Below, piece after piece: positions 7,814 through 16,187 of a stretch of 36,443 nucleotides of DNA (positions within the stretch are counted from its first letter, which is position 1; every line of letters begins with the position of its first letter). Source of the DNA: a virus; the IMG/VR virus record IMGVR_UViG_3300027793_002909, positions 1 to 36,443 of that record; one strand, 5' to 3'. The translations under genes were made by a program, and so were the position numbers. A model generated the notes under the pieces. The model saw only the letters and a program-made list of their open reading frames with translations. It made no database searches and had not been told where the DNA came from.

Positions 7814-8392
7814 ATGGCCCTGATTGACCACGCCAAGATCGAGCGGCTGGTGCTGGGGCGGATGATCTCCGCCCTGGGCGACCGCTACACGGTGCTGCAC
7901 TACGTCGAGCCGCACGCCGGCGACGATGAGGCGGCGCTGGGCGTGGCGGCGGACCGCGGCGTGGTGCGGCTGCTGCCGCTGGCGTTCTCGCCACTGGGGC
8001 GGCAGCAGGGGCTGGCCAGCGAGCCGGACGCGGTGGCGGTGGCGGTGGCGATCAACGTGCGGCTGCCGGTGGCCCGGGTGATCGGCAGCGGGCTGGACGG
8101 CTTCAGCGGGCCGGGCAGCGAGGGGGCGGGCGGGGGGGTGGGCACGGGACAGGAGGGTGCACGCGGGAGTGTGTATGCCCTGGCGGCGTGCCTGCGTGAC
8201 GTAGTGAATGCGATGGCCGAGGTGCGGCTGGCGGATGCGGACGGCCAGCACGTGATCACGCTGGCGCGGGCGACGGCGACGGCGGACGATGGCGGCGGCG
8301 GTGACCAGCCGCTGCTGGCGACGGGGGCGGTGACGGTGGAAGGTGTGGCCCAGCGTGTGGGCAGCCCGGGCGTGGCGGTGACGGAGTTCTGA
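7814..8392 (+). CDS. tail protein of unknown role (tail terminator/completion candidate)
   Basis: This 192-residue protein has a helical N-terminus (IDHAKIERLVLGRMISALGDRYTVLHYVEP), a central alternating Val/Ala region, a Gly-rich loop near residues 105-120, and a C-terminal strand region ending GVAVTEF. No known motif is clear. It lies between the tube gene and the tail chaperone pair. In comparable phages this slot holds a minor tail or tail completion protein. The stop is 2 bases from the next start, so it belongs to the same tail operon. Confidence 0.5.
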   Translation: MALIDHAKIERLVLGRMISALGDRYTVLHYVEPHAGDDEAALGVAADRGVVRLLPLAFSPLGRQQGLASEPDAVAVAVAINVRLPVARVIGSGLDGFSGPGSEGAGGGVGTGQEGARGSVYALAACLRDVVNAMAEVRLADADGQHVITLARATATADDGGGGDQPLLATGAVTVEGVAQRVGSPGVAVTEF

Positions 8393-8394
8393 TT

Positions 8395-8847
8395 GTGATC
8401 GACCTGAGCGAGCTGGCCAGTGTGGGCGTGCCGACGGTGACGGTGACGGTGCGGGGGCGGGCGTGGACGGTGCGGGCGCTGACGGACCTGGAGACGCAGG
8501 TGATCGCCGAGGCGTTCGCCACGCCGCGGGCGCCGATGATCAAAGACCCGACCAAGGGGAGCCTGGCGGCCCCGATCGCGGACTACCAGGATGAGGCGTT
8601 CCGCAACCGGACGCGCGAGTGGAACGCGAGCGTGCAGGCGGCCCGGGTGGCGGTGGCGGCGGACCTGCGGGGCGGGCTGCTGGGCAACGGCTGGAACGGC
8701 GGGGATGTGCAGAGCGGCAAGGACTGGCTGCGGACGGCGGCCACGCAACTGCGGGGGCTGCTGACCGATGCGGAGTTTGAGGCCCTGGCCAAGGCGGTGG
8801 ACGACGCGGGAAAAGCGGGCGTGACGGCGGAGCCGCCCGCCGGTTGA
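8395..8847 (+). CDS. tail assembly chaperone (lambda gpG-like), upstream frame
   Basis: A 150-residue protein starting at GTG 8395, two bases after the previous stop. It has the size of lambda gpG (140) and similar character: beta-rich start (PTVTVTVRGRAWTVRALTDLE) then helices rich in Ala. It sits between tube and tape measure genes. Near its 3' end is the heptamer GGGAAAA (8808-8814) in the frame G GGA AAA needed for -1 slippage, and the -1 frame is open into the next reading frame. Thus two products are expected, this protein alone and a longer GT-type fusion, which together coat the tape measure protein during tail assembly. Confidence 0.7.
   Translation: MIDLSELASVGVPTVTVTVRGRAWTVRALTDLETQVIAEAFATPRAPMIKDPTKGSLAAPIADYQDEAFRNRTREWNASVQAARVAVAADLRGGLLGNGWNGGDVQSGKDWLRTAATQLRGLLTDAEFEALAKAVDDAGKAGVTAEPPAG
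8808..8814 (+). other. -1 programmed ribosomal frameshift slippery site
   Basis: GGGAAAA occurs with codons read as GCG GGA AAA GCG in the upstream chaperone frame, i.e. X XXY YYZ with X=G, Y=A, Z=A. The lambda G/GT site is GGGAAAG. After a -1 slip the new frame (AGC GGG CGT GAC...) has no stop through 8844 and continues to 9122. The site is placed 11 codons before the G-like stop, as usual for tail chaperone genes. Confidence 0.75.
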
Positions 8848-9122
8848 TCGTGCCCGCGGCCGATGTGCCGGCGGATGCGATCAGCGAGGGCGAGAGTCTG
8901 CCGGAGCGGTACTGCACCACGCGGTGGTATGCCCTGCTGAGGGTGTGCGAGCGGATGGGCTGGAGCCTGGAGCAGGTGCTGGGCCTGCGGCACGCGGACC
9001 AGGAGATGGTGCTGCGGTTTGAGCAGGTGCGGCAGCAGGAAGAGGCGGCCGAGCGGCTGGCAATGGTGCGGGCGGTGACGGCGGCGGGTGCGGGTGGCGT
9101 GGGAAGTGGTATGCGGTTCTGA
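8844..9122 (+). CDS. tail assembly chaperone, downstream (T-like) frame
   Basis: As a separate reading frame this starts at TTG 8844 or GTG 8850 and gives about 92 residues. It is more likely made as the C-terminal part of a fusion through the slippery site at 8808-8814, giving a GT-like protein of about 242 residues (140 from the first frame and 102 from the second). The segment is helical with WYALLRVCERMGWSLEQVLGLRHADQ, then Glu/Arg-rich; such a short helical domain between chaperone and tape measure is usual. No good ribosome binding site precedes the TTG/GTG starts, which supports frameshift expression. Confidence 0.65.
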   Translation: MIVPAADVPADAISEGESLPERYCTTRWYALLRVCERMGWSLEQVLGLRHADQEMVLRFEQVRQQEEAAERLAMVRAVTAAGAGGVGSGMRF

Positions 9123-9124
9123 GC

Positions 9125-9814
9125 ATGACAAGCCCGGGGACCATCAAGACCGATCTGCGGGGGCTACAGGCCAAGCTGGGCCGGTACCGCACCAACAGCC
9201 CGGAGGGGCGGCTGGCCGGCGCCCGCGAGCTGGCCCGCGTGATGGTGGACAACCTGCTGGTGCTGACGCCGATTGACACCGGCATGCTTCGGAACGGGTG
9301 GCGGCTGGCGGCGCAGGCGGCGGACCTGGGCACGTACCCGCGTGAGCCGCAGAAGGAAAGCCGGTTCGTGCGGCAGTGGGTGCGGAACCTGAGCAAGCAG
9401 TATCGGCGGTGGGACGCCAAGCTGCGATCAGCGATTGAGCGGGGCGACGGGCCGAAGGAAATCAAGCGGCTGCAGCGGCTGCGGGACAAGGCGTTTTTCC
9501 AGCTCGGGCGGTTCTTTGAAGAGCGGGAAAATCTGAACCAGGACGCCAGGGTGGTGTGGGCGGGCGGGCGGAACCTGAACTTCACGGTGCGGACCAAGAG
9601 CTACGGCGGCACGGCGGTGATTCACAACGATGGCAACACGGCGACGGTGCTGCTGAAGAACCGGGAGCCGCACGCCAGCATGGTGGAGAAGCAGAAGCGG
9701 CCGGTGGCCAAGGCGTCGGCGATCGCCCGGCAGGTGGCCAAGGCGAAGGTGCGGCGGCTGGTGTTGCGGAAGATCAAGAAAGGCGAGCCGGGCGCAGGCC
9801 GGGCTGCGGCCTGA
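9125..9814 (+). CDS. HK97 gp10-like minor tail protein
   Basis: A 229-residue protein whose ATG is 2 bases after the preceding stop. Near residues 48-59 it has TPIDTGMLRNGW, the hallmark of the HK97 gp10/lambda gpZ-like family, followed by basic helices and strands. The family acts at the head-tail or tube-end interface; members are usually 110-190 residues, so this one carries an additional ~70-residue charged helical insert (about residues 75-140, KEIKRLQRLRDKAFFQLGRF). It is placed after the chaperones and before the tape measure rather than between connector and tube, a modest rearrangement. Confidence 0.7.
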   Translation: MTSPGTIKTDLRGLQAKLGRYRTNSPEGRLAGARELARVMVDNLLVLTPIDTGMLRNGWRLAAQAADLGTYPREPQKESRFVRQWVRNLSKQYRRWDAKLRSAIERGDGPKEIKRLQRLRDKAFFQLGRFFEERENLNQDARVVWAGGRNLNFTVRTKSYGGTAVIHNDGNTATVLLKNREPHASMVEKQKRPVAKASAIARQVAKAKVRRLVLRKIKKGEPGAGRAAA

Positions 9815-9853
9815 GCGGCGGACTGAGCGACGGGCGGTGCGGGAACCACAGCC

Positions 9854-11143
9854 ATGGCAGACATTGACTTCACCACCAGCCTGAATGACAAGGGCTTCTC
9901 GGTGGGGCTGAAGAACATTGAGAAAGAGGCCAAGCGCACCAGCAAGGCGGTGGATGGGCTGTTCAAGCTGGAGGTGCTGACGAGGATCACGCAGGGCGTG
10001 AGCCGGATGGTGACCAGTTCCATGCAGGCGCTGGCCCGGGAATCGGCGGATGCGGCGGACTTTCTGGCCGACCTGCAGCGGGCCCAGCAGCAGCTGCTGG
10101 CGGCGGTGGGCAGGGAGCTGCTGCCCGGGTTGCGGACGGGCCTGGACACGCTGCGGGAGGCCGGCGCCACTGTGGCCGAGGTGTGGCGGGGCGTGATCGA
10201 CGCGGTGCAGGTGGGGCTGCGGTTTGCGGGATTCCAGAACATCCGCCAGGCGATTGATGAGACGGCAAGCCTGCGGGCGCTGGCCAGTGTGAACGCGGAT
10301 CTGGATCGGCAGATCGCCGCGCTGCGGAACCAAAAGAACCAGCAGACCGGTGCGGGCGGCGTGCGCAAGGGCAGCGGGGACGTGGAGGGGTTGATGCGGG
10401 ACGCCCAGCGGGATATCGACGCCACGCTGAGCGACCAGGTGCAGAGCATGCTGCGGCTGGAGACGATTGAGCAGCAGCGGCTGGACCGGCATATTGAGCT
10501 GGACAAGCGGCTGGCGGGGATGACCGCGAGCGAGCGGCAGAACTTGAACGAGGCAGAGGCCCGGCTGCGGATCGACCAGGCGGCGGCGGCGCTGAGCCAG
10601 CAGGTGAGCCGAGACGTGGCCAAGCAGCAGGCCGACCTGGCCAAGGCCAACGCGGAGCGCGAGCACGCCCAGGTGCTGGCGGTGCGGGGGCAGCTCAACG
10701 ACGAGCGGCGGCTGGAGATCGAGAACATGCGGCTGGCGGGCATGGGGCGGGAGGCCGAGATGGCCGAGCGGCGGCTGGAGTGGGCCGAGCGGCTGTGGGC
10801 GGTGGAGGAGAACAGCTTGCTGGGGGAGCAGGAGAAGGTGGACGCCAAGCGGCGGCTGCTGGACCTGCAGAAGCAGCAGGGCGTGCTGCTGGACCAGCAG
10901 GCGGCCCGCGAGATGGAGCGGCGGATGGGCTGGGGCGGGCTTGGGATGAGCCTGGGCGGCGAGGCCCTGGCCAACCTGGGCTTGTCTGAGCAGGTGTTCG
11001 GCCCGCCGGTGCAGCGGGCGGACAGCACGCCGATGGCGGCGGCGGCGGCGGCGACGGCCAAGAACACGGCCCGCACGGCGGAGCTGCTGGAGGTGGCGAT
11101 CGACCGGTACATCTTCGGCCCGCGGGGGGCGGTGTTCCAGTGA
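9854..11143 (+). CDS. tail tape measure protein (short)
   Basis: A 429-residue protein starting at ATG 9854. The N-terminus (ADIDFTTSLNDKGFSVGLKNIEKEAKRTSKAVDG) is typical of tape measure proteins, and residues ~40-370 are nearly continuous helix rich in Ala, Gln, Glu, Arg and Leu, ending in an Ala/Thr helix (AAAAAATAKNTARTAELLE) before the C-terminus. It directly follows the tail chaperone genes, as tape measures do. Tail length scales with this protein at about 0.15 nm per residue, so a tail near 65 nm is expected, short for a siphovirus. No lytic transglycosylase or peptidase domain is visible. Confidence 0.8.
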   Translation: MADIDFTTSLNDKGFSVGLKNIEKEAKRTSKAVDGLFKLEVLTRITQGVSRMVTSSMQALARESADAADFLADLQRAQQQLLAAVGRELLPGLRTGLDTLREAGATVAEVWRGVIDAVQVGLRFAGFQNIRQAIDETASLRALASVNADLDRQIAALRNQKNQQTGAGGVRKGSGDVEGLMRDAQRDIDATLSDQVQSMLRLETIEQQRLDRHIELDKRLAGMTASERQNLNEAEARLRIDQAAAALSQQVSRDVAKQQADLAKANAEREHAQVLAVRGQLNDERRLEIENMRLAGMGREAEMAERRLEWAERLWAVEENSLLGEQEKVDAKRRLLDLQKQQGVLLDQQAAREMERRMGWGGLGMSLGGEALANLGLSEQVFGPPVQRADSTPMAAAAAATAKNTARTAELLEVAIDRYIFGPRGAVFQ

Positions 11144-11514
11144 GCAGGTTTGTGGTGGGCTGGGTGGTGCTGGATGTGCCCGCCACGTGCGGGCAGGGGC
11201 TGAGCTGGCTGGCGCGGTGCCAGCTGCTGCGGCGGCGGTCGGCAGGGTTTGTTGAGCAGGGGCGGGTGCGATTCAGCGAGGGCGGGCGGGCGTGGCCGAC
11301 GCTGGATGAGGCCCTGGCGGAGATGCGGGCGGAGGCGGACAAGCTGGGCAGCCAGCGGCTGGAGCATTGCGTGGTGGACCTGCTGGCGATGGCGGAGCGG
11401 GCGGACGGGACGGCGGTGGTGGCGGCGGTGGATGATGTGGGCGGGGTGATCATGGTGGGGGAGCCGGCGTGGATGGTGCGATCACCGGCGGCGGCGGTGG
11501 TGAAGCTGAACTGA
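11140..11514 (+). CDS. tail-region protein of unknown function
   Basis: A 124-residue protein with GTG start overlapping the tape measure stop (GTGA). It contains a strand-rich start (FVVGWVVLDVPATCG), a central charged helix (LDEALAEMRAEADKL) and a last strand pair (AVVAAVDDVGGVIMVGEP). I do not recognise a family. Tight coupling to the tape measure gene points to a distal tail or tip role, by position only. Confidence 0.55.
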   Translation: MSRFVVGWVVLDVPATCGQGLSWLARCQLLRRRSAGFVEQGRVRFSEGGRAWPTLDEALAEMRAEADKLGSQRLEHCVVDLLAMAERADGTAVVAAVDDVGGVIMVGEPAWMVRSPAAAVVKLN

Positions 11515-11523
11515 GAGGAGCAC

Positions 11524-11865
11524 ATGGCCGCAGCGATTTTCCATTGGACCATCGACCAGGGCGCGACGGCGACGCAGCTGTGGCAGTATGCGCCCAACGG
11601 TGTGCCGGCCAACCTGGCGGGGTGGACGGCGCGGCTGATGGTGCGGGCCAACGTGGCCGACGTGGCCCCGCTGCTGAGCCTGACCAGCCCGAGCGGGGGC
11701 CTGACGATCAGCGGGGCGGACGTGGTGGCGACGGTGACGGCGGCGCAGGCCGCGGCGTTGGCGGCGGGCGTGCACGTGTATGACGTGGAGATCGTGGCGC
11801 CGGGCGGCGATGTGGTGAAGCTGAGCCGGGGCACGCTGACGGTGCGTGCGGAGGTGACGCGATGA
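11524..11865 (+). CDS. small tail/baseplate protein with Ig-like beta fold
   Basis: A 113-residue protein beginning at ATG 11524 after GAGAGGAG. It shows the pattern of a widespread phage tail family: QGATATQLWQY, then NLAGWTARLMVRA, a GGLTISGADVVATVTAAQ segment, and a closing VYDVEIVAPGGDVVKLSRG with LTVRAEVTR. These segments correspond to successive beta strands in which a polymer-like signal (Tyr-Asp-Val/Leu-Glu) is conserved. It lies directly upstream of the fibre gene and overlaps its start, so it probably helps to attach or is part of the tail tip. No enzymatic residues are seen. Confidence 0.6.
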   Translation: MAAAIFHWTIDQGATATQLWQYAPNGVPANLAGWTARLMVRANVADVAPLLSLTSPSGGLTISGADVVATVTAAQAAALAAGVHVYDVEIVAPGGDVVKLSRGTLTVRAEVTR

Positions 11866-14171
11866 GCCAGAGCGGCGACGTGATTGTGGGCGGCAGCCAG
11901 ACCACGGTGAACGTGGGCCTGCCGCTGCTGGTGACGGGCGGCGGCGGGGGCGGCAGCACCACGCTGGCGGGGCTGAGCGATGTGAGCGTGGCAGGGGCGA
12001 CGAACGGGCAGGTGCTGACGTATGACGGCACGGTTTGGAGGGCGCAGACACCGAGCGGTGGCGGTGGCGGCGGCGTGACGGACCACGGGGCGTTGACGGG
12101 CCTGGCCGACGACGATCACACGCAGTACCTGATCGGCAACGTCGGCACATCGACGACGCGGAACAGCATCACGATGGGGGTGGGTGGTCGTGGGCTGAAT
12201 ATCGACGCGGTGGACGGCGTGGACCCGTGGCTGAGATTGACAGTGGGCGGGGTAGAGCGGGGCACGTTAGGGTGGGATAACGGATTCAGTATTCAGGGCG
12301 GGGTAACGTGCCAGACCGTATATGCGTCTGACTACATCTGGGCCGGCGCATCGACGACTTCCTTTGCTTCCCTTCGCCTCCCCCACGGCACGGCCCCGAC
12401 TTCGCCGGTGAACGGCGATATTTGGACGACCACCAGCGGGGTGTTCGCCCGCGTGAACGGCAGCACGGTGGGGCCGATGCTTGGCAACGGCAACGCGCCG
12501 GGATCGACGGGGCAGATCATCTACAACGGAGGCGGCGGTGGGTTCGCGGCAAACTCTCTTTTCACCTACACGCCAGGCACCAGCGGCGGCCTGCGGATCG
12601 ACAACGGGAACATTCTCTTTGGTGGGCCGCTGCCCAGCCGTCACACCAGCACCACGGTCTTTGCGCTCTTCCCCGGTGGCTCCAACTCCAACACCTATAT
12701 CGGGTACAACACCGGCACGGCGTTCGCCGGGCTGAACATCAACAGCAATCGGGTTTATGACTCGGGAAACAACTGGGTGTGTGCGGATACGTCGCGTCCA
12801 TGCTGGGCCATGTATATGTCGCACGGCACCTCGGCTGATATGTTTGAGATCAGCCGAGGTGCGGCTACTGCGGGCACGGCCAACACCACGGGCATCCTGC
12901 GCATCGACCAGAATCTTCGGTCGGCGTTCTTGGCTGCATCGTTCGCCAACACCACCGGCTTCACCGCCAAACTTGCGGTAGACAACGTGGGCGGCACGGC
13001 CTCGGACGCGGTTCTGCTGCTGCGGTGCAACGCTGCCCAGTCCGGCAACATCATCACCACGCAGACCTCGGGCGGTACGGCCCTCTTCACCATCGACAGC
13101 GCGGGCAAGGCGAACACCATCGCACCGACCACGGCGACGGCGAGCCTGACGCTGCCGCACGGGACCGCCCCGTCCAGCCCGGTGAACGGTGACGTATGGA
13201 CGACGACGGCAGGCATGTTCGTGCGGGTAAACGGCGTGACCGTTGGCCCGTTGACGCAGCGCGGGCAGTGCGTGCGCGGGGTGTTCGGCGACGGGGCCGA
13301 AGGTGACTTCACCACCACCGGCAACCTGACATTGACCGAGCCGCGATTCTGGGACAACCTCACCGTCGCCACTGGGCACACGATCACCACGGCGGGTTTC
13401 CGCATCCACGTTCGCGGCACGCTGACGCTCAACGGCACGGGGGCGATTCGCCGGGACGGTGCAGCGGGCGGCACATCCACTTCGGCCACCGGCGGCACGG
13501 CGGGGGCAGCATTGACCGCCCAGTCCACCGGGGCCAGCGGAGCGGGTACGGCTGGTGGCAACGGGACAACGACGGCGGGGGCGCAGGGTGCGGCCCCGAC
13601 CGCCCTGACGGCGGCGATGGGCGTGACGAATGCCAGCGTGAACTCGGGTGCTGGTGGCACGGGTGCCAGCGGTGCGGGCGGTGCGGTTCGGGCCGGTGCG
13701 GCTGCAACCCTTCGGCGGTTGCGGGCGTTCACGGTTCACCTGATCGACGGCGTGACGATCCTCAACGGTTCGCCCGGCGGTGCGGGTGGCGGCGGCGGCG
13801 GTGGTGATACGACCAACTCCGGCGGCGGTGGCGGTGGTGGCGGATCAGGCGGCGGAATCTGCTTCATCGCGGCGAGGAACATCGTGCTGAACACCGGCAC
13901 GTTCATCACGGCGGACGGCGGAGCAGGCGGCAACGGTCGCACGCCAACGGTGGGCAACTGCGGGGGCGGCGGTGGTGGGGCTGGTGGTGCGGGGGGCGTG
14001 GTCTACCTGATCTATGAAACCCTGAGCAACAGCGGGACCATCTCGGCCAACGGTGGCGCGGGTGGCACGGGCGGGGCTGGCGTGGGCACGGGCACGGCTG
14101 GCACCAACGGCGGGGCCGGTGCGGCGGGCCTGATCATCCGGTACAACACCACGCTGGGGGCCTTCGAGTGA
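11862..14171 (+). CDS. glycine-rich tail fibre / receptor-binding protein
   Basis: A 769-residue protein overlapping the previous stop (ATGA). Near residues 73-88 it has DHGALTGLADDDHTQY, a motif common in phage tail fibres. A ~36-residue unit with LPHGTAP..SPVNGD.WTTT.G.F.RVNG..VGP occurs twice, near residues 171-206 and 429-464. Residues ~540-760 are glycine-rich with runs such as GGAGGGGGGGDTTNSGG, resembling polyglycine adhesin tips of phage fibres. The central part (about 12230-13100) uses more A/T at third positions than neighbours, suggesting mosaic exchange of host-range segments. It is the best candidate for receptor binding. The exact trimer or tip assembly is unknown. Confidence 0.75.
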   Translation: MSQSGDVIVGGSQTTVNVGLPLLVTGGGGGGSTTLAGLSDVSVAGATNGQVLTYDGTVWRAQTPSGGGGGGVTDHGALTGLADDDHTQYLIGNVGTSTTRNSITMGVGGRGLNIDAVDGVDPWLRLTVGGVERGTLGWDNGFSIQGGVTCQTVYASDYIWAGASTTSFASLRLPHGTAPTSPVNGDIWTTTSGVFARVNGSTVGPMLGNGNAPGSTGQIIYNGGGGGFAANSLFTYTPGTSGGLRIDNGNILFGGPLPSRHTSTTVFALFPGGSNSNTYIGYNTGTAFAGLNINSNRVYDSGNNWVCADTSRPCWAMYMSHGTSADMFEISRGAATAGTANTTGILRIDQNLRSAFLAASFANTTGFTAKLAVDNVGGTASDAVLLLRCNAAQSGNIITTQTSGGTALFTIDSAGKANTIAPTTATASLTLPHGTAPSSPVNGDVWTTTAGMFVRVNGVTVGPLTQRGQCVRGVFGDGAEGDFTTTGNLTLTEPRFWDNLTVATGHTITTAGFRIHVRGTLTLNGTGAIRRDGAAGGTSTSATGGTAGAALTAQSTGASGAGTAGGNGTTTAGAQGAAPTALTAAMGVTNASVNSGAGGTGASGAGGAVRAGAAATLRRLRAFTVHLIDGVTILNGSPGGAGGGGGGGDTTNSGGGGGGGGSGGGICFIAARNIVLNTGTFITADGGAGGNGRTPTVGNCGGGGGGAGGAGGVVYLIYETLSNSGTISANGGAGGTGGAGVGTGTAGTNGGAGAAGLIIRYNTTLGAFE

Positions 14172-14338
14172 GCGTGAGGTACGACTGCAAATGCGAAGGG
14201 TGCGGCACGAAGGTGGGCGAGGCCACTTTCCCGTACCCCATTCCCGACGAGTGGCGGATTGCCAAGTGCGAAAGCGGCATGCTGTGTGAGTCGTGCGCAG
14301 ACAAGATAAACGCAGAACAGGAAGCCAACCATGAATGA
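14168..14338 (+). CDS. small zinc-ribbon-like protein
   Basis: A 56-residue protein with GTG start overlapping the fibre stop (GTGA) and stop overlapping the next ATG by 8 bases. It has C7-x-C9-x2-C12 and C34-x5-C40-x2-C43, with the C9/C12 and C40/C43 pairs fitting a zinc ribbon. There is no hydrophobic segment. Such short ribbons occur in many phages without assigned role. The tight overlaps on both sides make it likely to be translated. It could be a host-modifying protein rather than a virion part. Confidence 0.6.
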   Translation: MSVRYDCKCEGCGTKVGEATFPYPIPDEWRIAKCESGMLCESCADKINAEQEANHE

Positions 14339-14597
14339 CATTGTTTGGTATATTGTGTATTCGCCTGAAGCTCGGACGCACATCATTTCGCCGGTCTTGC
14401 CCGAATCACCCTTCCCCTACGCCCTCAAAGAAGTCACGTACTCCGTCGGTTATCCGGCGGTGTCCGCGATCTTTGATTTCGTGGCGGCTGCCGAGCAACT
14501 TCGCAGTGGCGGCGAGGCGGCGCAGGCGGTGGCTGTGAAGGTGACGATGAAGATTCCTGACGAACTGCGAGCACCCGGTGGTGGAGGCGGAGGCTGA
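14331..14597 (+). CDS. conserved-looking small protein, unknown function
   Basis: An 88-residue protein from ATG 14331 (AGGAAG upstream). Its N-terminal half has alternating hydrophobic and aromatic residues (MNDIVWYIVYSPEARTHIIS) and the C-terminal half is an Ala/Glu helix ending in a glycine tail. It lies between the zinc-ribbon protein and further tail-region proteins; a role near the fibre (for instance fibre assembly) is possible, but nothing in the sequence proves it. Confidence 0.5.
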   Translation: MNDIVWYIVYSPEARTHIISPVLPESPFPYALKEVTYSVGYPAVSAIFDFVAAAEQLRSGGEAAQAVAVKVTMKIPDELRAPGGGGGG

Positions 14598-14600
14598 TCG

Positions 14601-15041
14601 GTGGCCGACCAAGCGAGCCAGTACAACCTGCGGGCCGGGCCGACGTGGGGCGAGGCCACGCCCTGGCTGGATGTGGGCCGCAACGGCTGGGAGTCGGTGG
14701 CGGTGAGCGTTCGCACCGCCACCGGCAACGCTGCCGGAGGTGTGTGGACGGTGCAGGTGACCACCGACGGCACGCTGGTGACCAGCCTGGCCAGCGGGCG
14801 GGCGACCGGCGGCGTGGTGACGGTGGGGCCGGACGCGACGCTGCAGGACCTGGATCTGCGCGGCGTGCGGCGGGTGCGGCTGATGCCGACCACGCCGAGC
14901 ACCAACGCGGCGACGGTGGATGTGGCGTGGAGCGGGCGGAGGGCCAACGAGCTGGCGCCGCGGGCGATCGACACGGCCAGCGGTGGGCCGGGCGATGGTG
15001 TGCCCAGTGAGGAGTCTGCTGGCGGGAGCCAGCCGGTATGA
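14601..15041 (+). CDS. beta-rich tail-region protein, unknown
   Basis: A 146-residue protein from GTG 14601 with a strong purine-rich site (GGAGGCGGAGG) upstream. It reads as a beta sandwich: WESVAVSVRTATG, GGVWTVQVTTDGTLV, LDLRGVRRVRLMPTTPS and TVDVAWSG, then a polar, probably disordered, tail. Such sandwich domains are common on tail tips and fibres. The stop overlaps the next ATG (ATGA). I do not recognise a named family. Confidence 0.5.
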   Translation: MADQASQYNLRAGPTWGEATPWLDVGRNGWESVAVSVRTATGNAAGGVWTVQVTTDGTLVTSLASGRATGGVVTVGPDATLQDLDLRGVRRVRLMPTTPSTNAATVDVAWSGRRANELAPRAIDTASGGPGDGVPSEESAGGSQPV

Positions 15042-15358
15042 GTGAGCGGTGGACGACGGTGGTGGGCAACCGCGCCCAGGGCAAGCGGTGGCTGGCCACG
15101 CCGCTGGGCACGTGGCTGGACGGAGCGATGCGGCGGAGGGGGCTGCGGCGGGACGCGGAGCTGCTGGAGGCCACCGCGGTGTGCCGGGAGGCAATCGCAG
15201 TGCTGTGCCGCGGTGGCGGGCAGGTGGACACGCTGCGGCGGCTGGTGGCGGGGCTGGAGCGGATCAAGCCGATGGGGCGGGCGGAAATGCTGGAGCTGAT
15301 CGACGCGCTGCTGACGGCGGCGCCGAAGATGACCACGACGGGCAAACCCAAGGAATAG
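15038..15358 (+). CDS. small helical protein, unknown
   Basis: A 106-residue, basic, mainly helical protein overlapping the preceding stop. Visible segments are KRWLATPLGTWLDGAMRRRG and two helices with VDTLRRLVAGLERIKPMGRAEMLELIDALL. No known motif. It lies within the tail operon, but its basic helical nature would also fit a nucleic-acid or assembly helper. Confidence 0.45.
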   Translation: MSERWTTVVGNRAQGKRWLATPLGTWLDGAMRRRGLRRDAELLEATAVCREAIAVLCRGGGQVDTLRRLVAGLERIKPMGRAEMLELIDALLTAAPKMTTTGKPKE

Positions 15359-15361
15359 ACC

Positions 15362-16186
15362 ATGCCAACGAAGACACGAGCACGGGGATCGACCAACTGG
15401 GCCGACACGGTGTACTGGAACGGCGGCACGCTGCCGGTGACCAACGACGACGTGCAGGTGCTGGAGGGCACCGACTCGTTCGCCACCGGCCTGAACCAGG
15501 CGGGGGTGAACCTGAGCAGCCTGCTGTTTGATGCTGGGTACGGCGACCTGAGCACCAACGTGGGCGCGGCTGGCAGCCCGCTGCGGTATGACGTGAACGG
15601 GACCGGGGCCAAGCTGATGCGGTTCGCCGGTTCGTGCGCGGCGTTTTTCTTTCAGGGCGGCAGCACCGGCGCGATCGGGCAGTTGGAGTGGTTCCCCAGT
15701 GGCGGGGCGGGGCGGCTGCTGATCAGCGGATCCACGGTGACGACCATGGTGCTGCAGACGGGATCGGCAACCATCAACGACGACGTGGCGGTGACGACGC
15801 TGGTGGTGGAGGGCGGCGACCACCTGCTGCGGACGCACGCCAGCAACACGCCGGCGATCACGGCGACGGGCGGGCGGCTGCGGATCGAGCGGGATTGGAC
15901 CACGCTGGAGATCAGCGGCGGGGCGGTGGTGACGATCGCGCTGGCGGCGGGCGTGACCGGCGGGACGGTGAACAACCGCGGCGGCACGCTGGTGTGGGAG
16001 GCGGGGGATGCGGGGGCGGTGAGTGTGTTTGCCGGTGAGCTGGACAAGAGCCGGCTGACGCGGGCCAGCGCGTGCGGCACGCTGACGCTGTATGGGCAGG
16101 CGGTGGAGCGGCGCGAGAAGGGCGTGGCGCGGCTGACGCCCAGCGGGCGAACGGAGATTGGGCGGGGGCCAACGGTGATTGGGTGA
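15362..16186 (+). CDS. beta-solenoid-like surface protein, possible second receptor-binding or tail protein
   Basis: A 274-residue protein from ATG 15362 (AAGGA upstream). Residues ~5-40 (STNWADTVYWNGGTLPVTNDDV) and the following short repeated strands (SSLLFDAGYGDLST, GRLLISGSTVTTMVLQTG, DVAVTTLVVEGGD, GGRLRIERDWTTLEISGGAVVTIALAAG) suggest stacked beta strands as in beta-helix or repeat proteins from phage tails and head fibres. The end is basic. There is no catalytic signature. It is the last gene of the tail block and precedes the small terminase. Confidence 0.5.
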   Translation: MPTKTRARGSTNWADTVYWNGGTLPVTNDDVQVLEGTDSFATGLNQAGVNLSSLLFDAGYGDLSTNVGAAGSPLRYDVNGTGAKLMRFAGSCAAFFFQGGSTGAIGQLEWFPSGGAGRLLISGSTVTTMVLQTGSATINDDVAVTTLVVEGGDHLLRTHASNTPAITATGGRLRIERDWTTLEISGGAVVTIALAAGVTGGTVNNRGGTLVWEAGDAGAVSVFAGELDKSRLTRASACGTLTLYGQAVERREKGVARLTPSGRTEIGRGPTVIG

Positions 16187-16187
16187 T

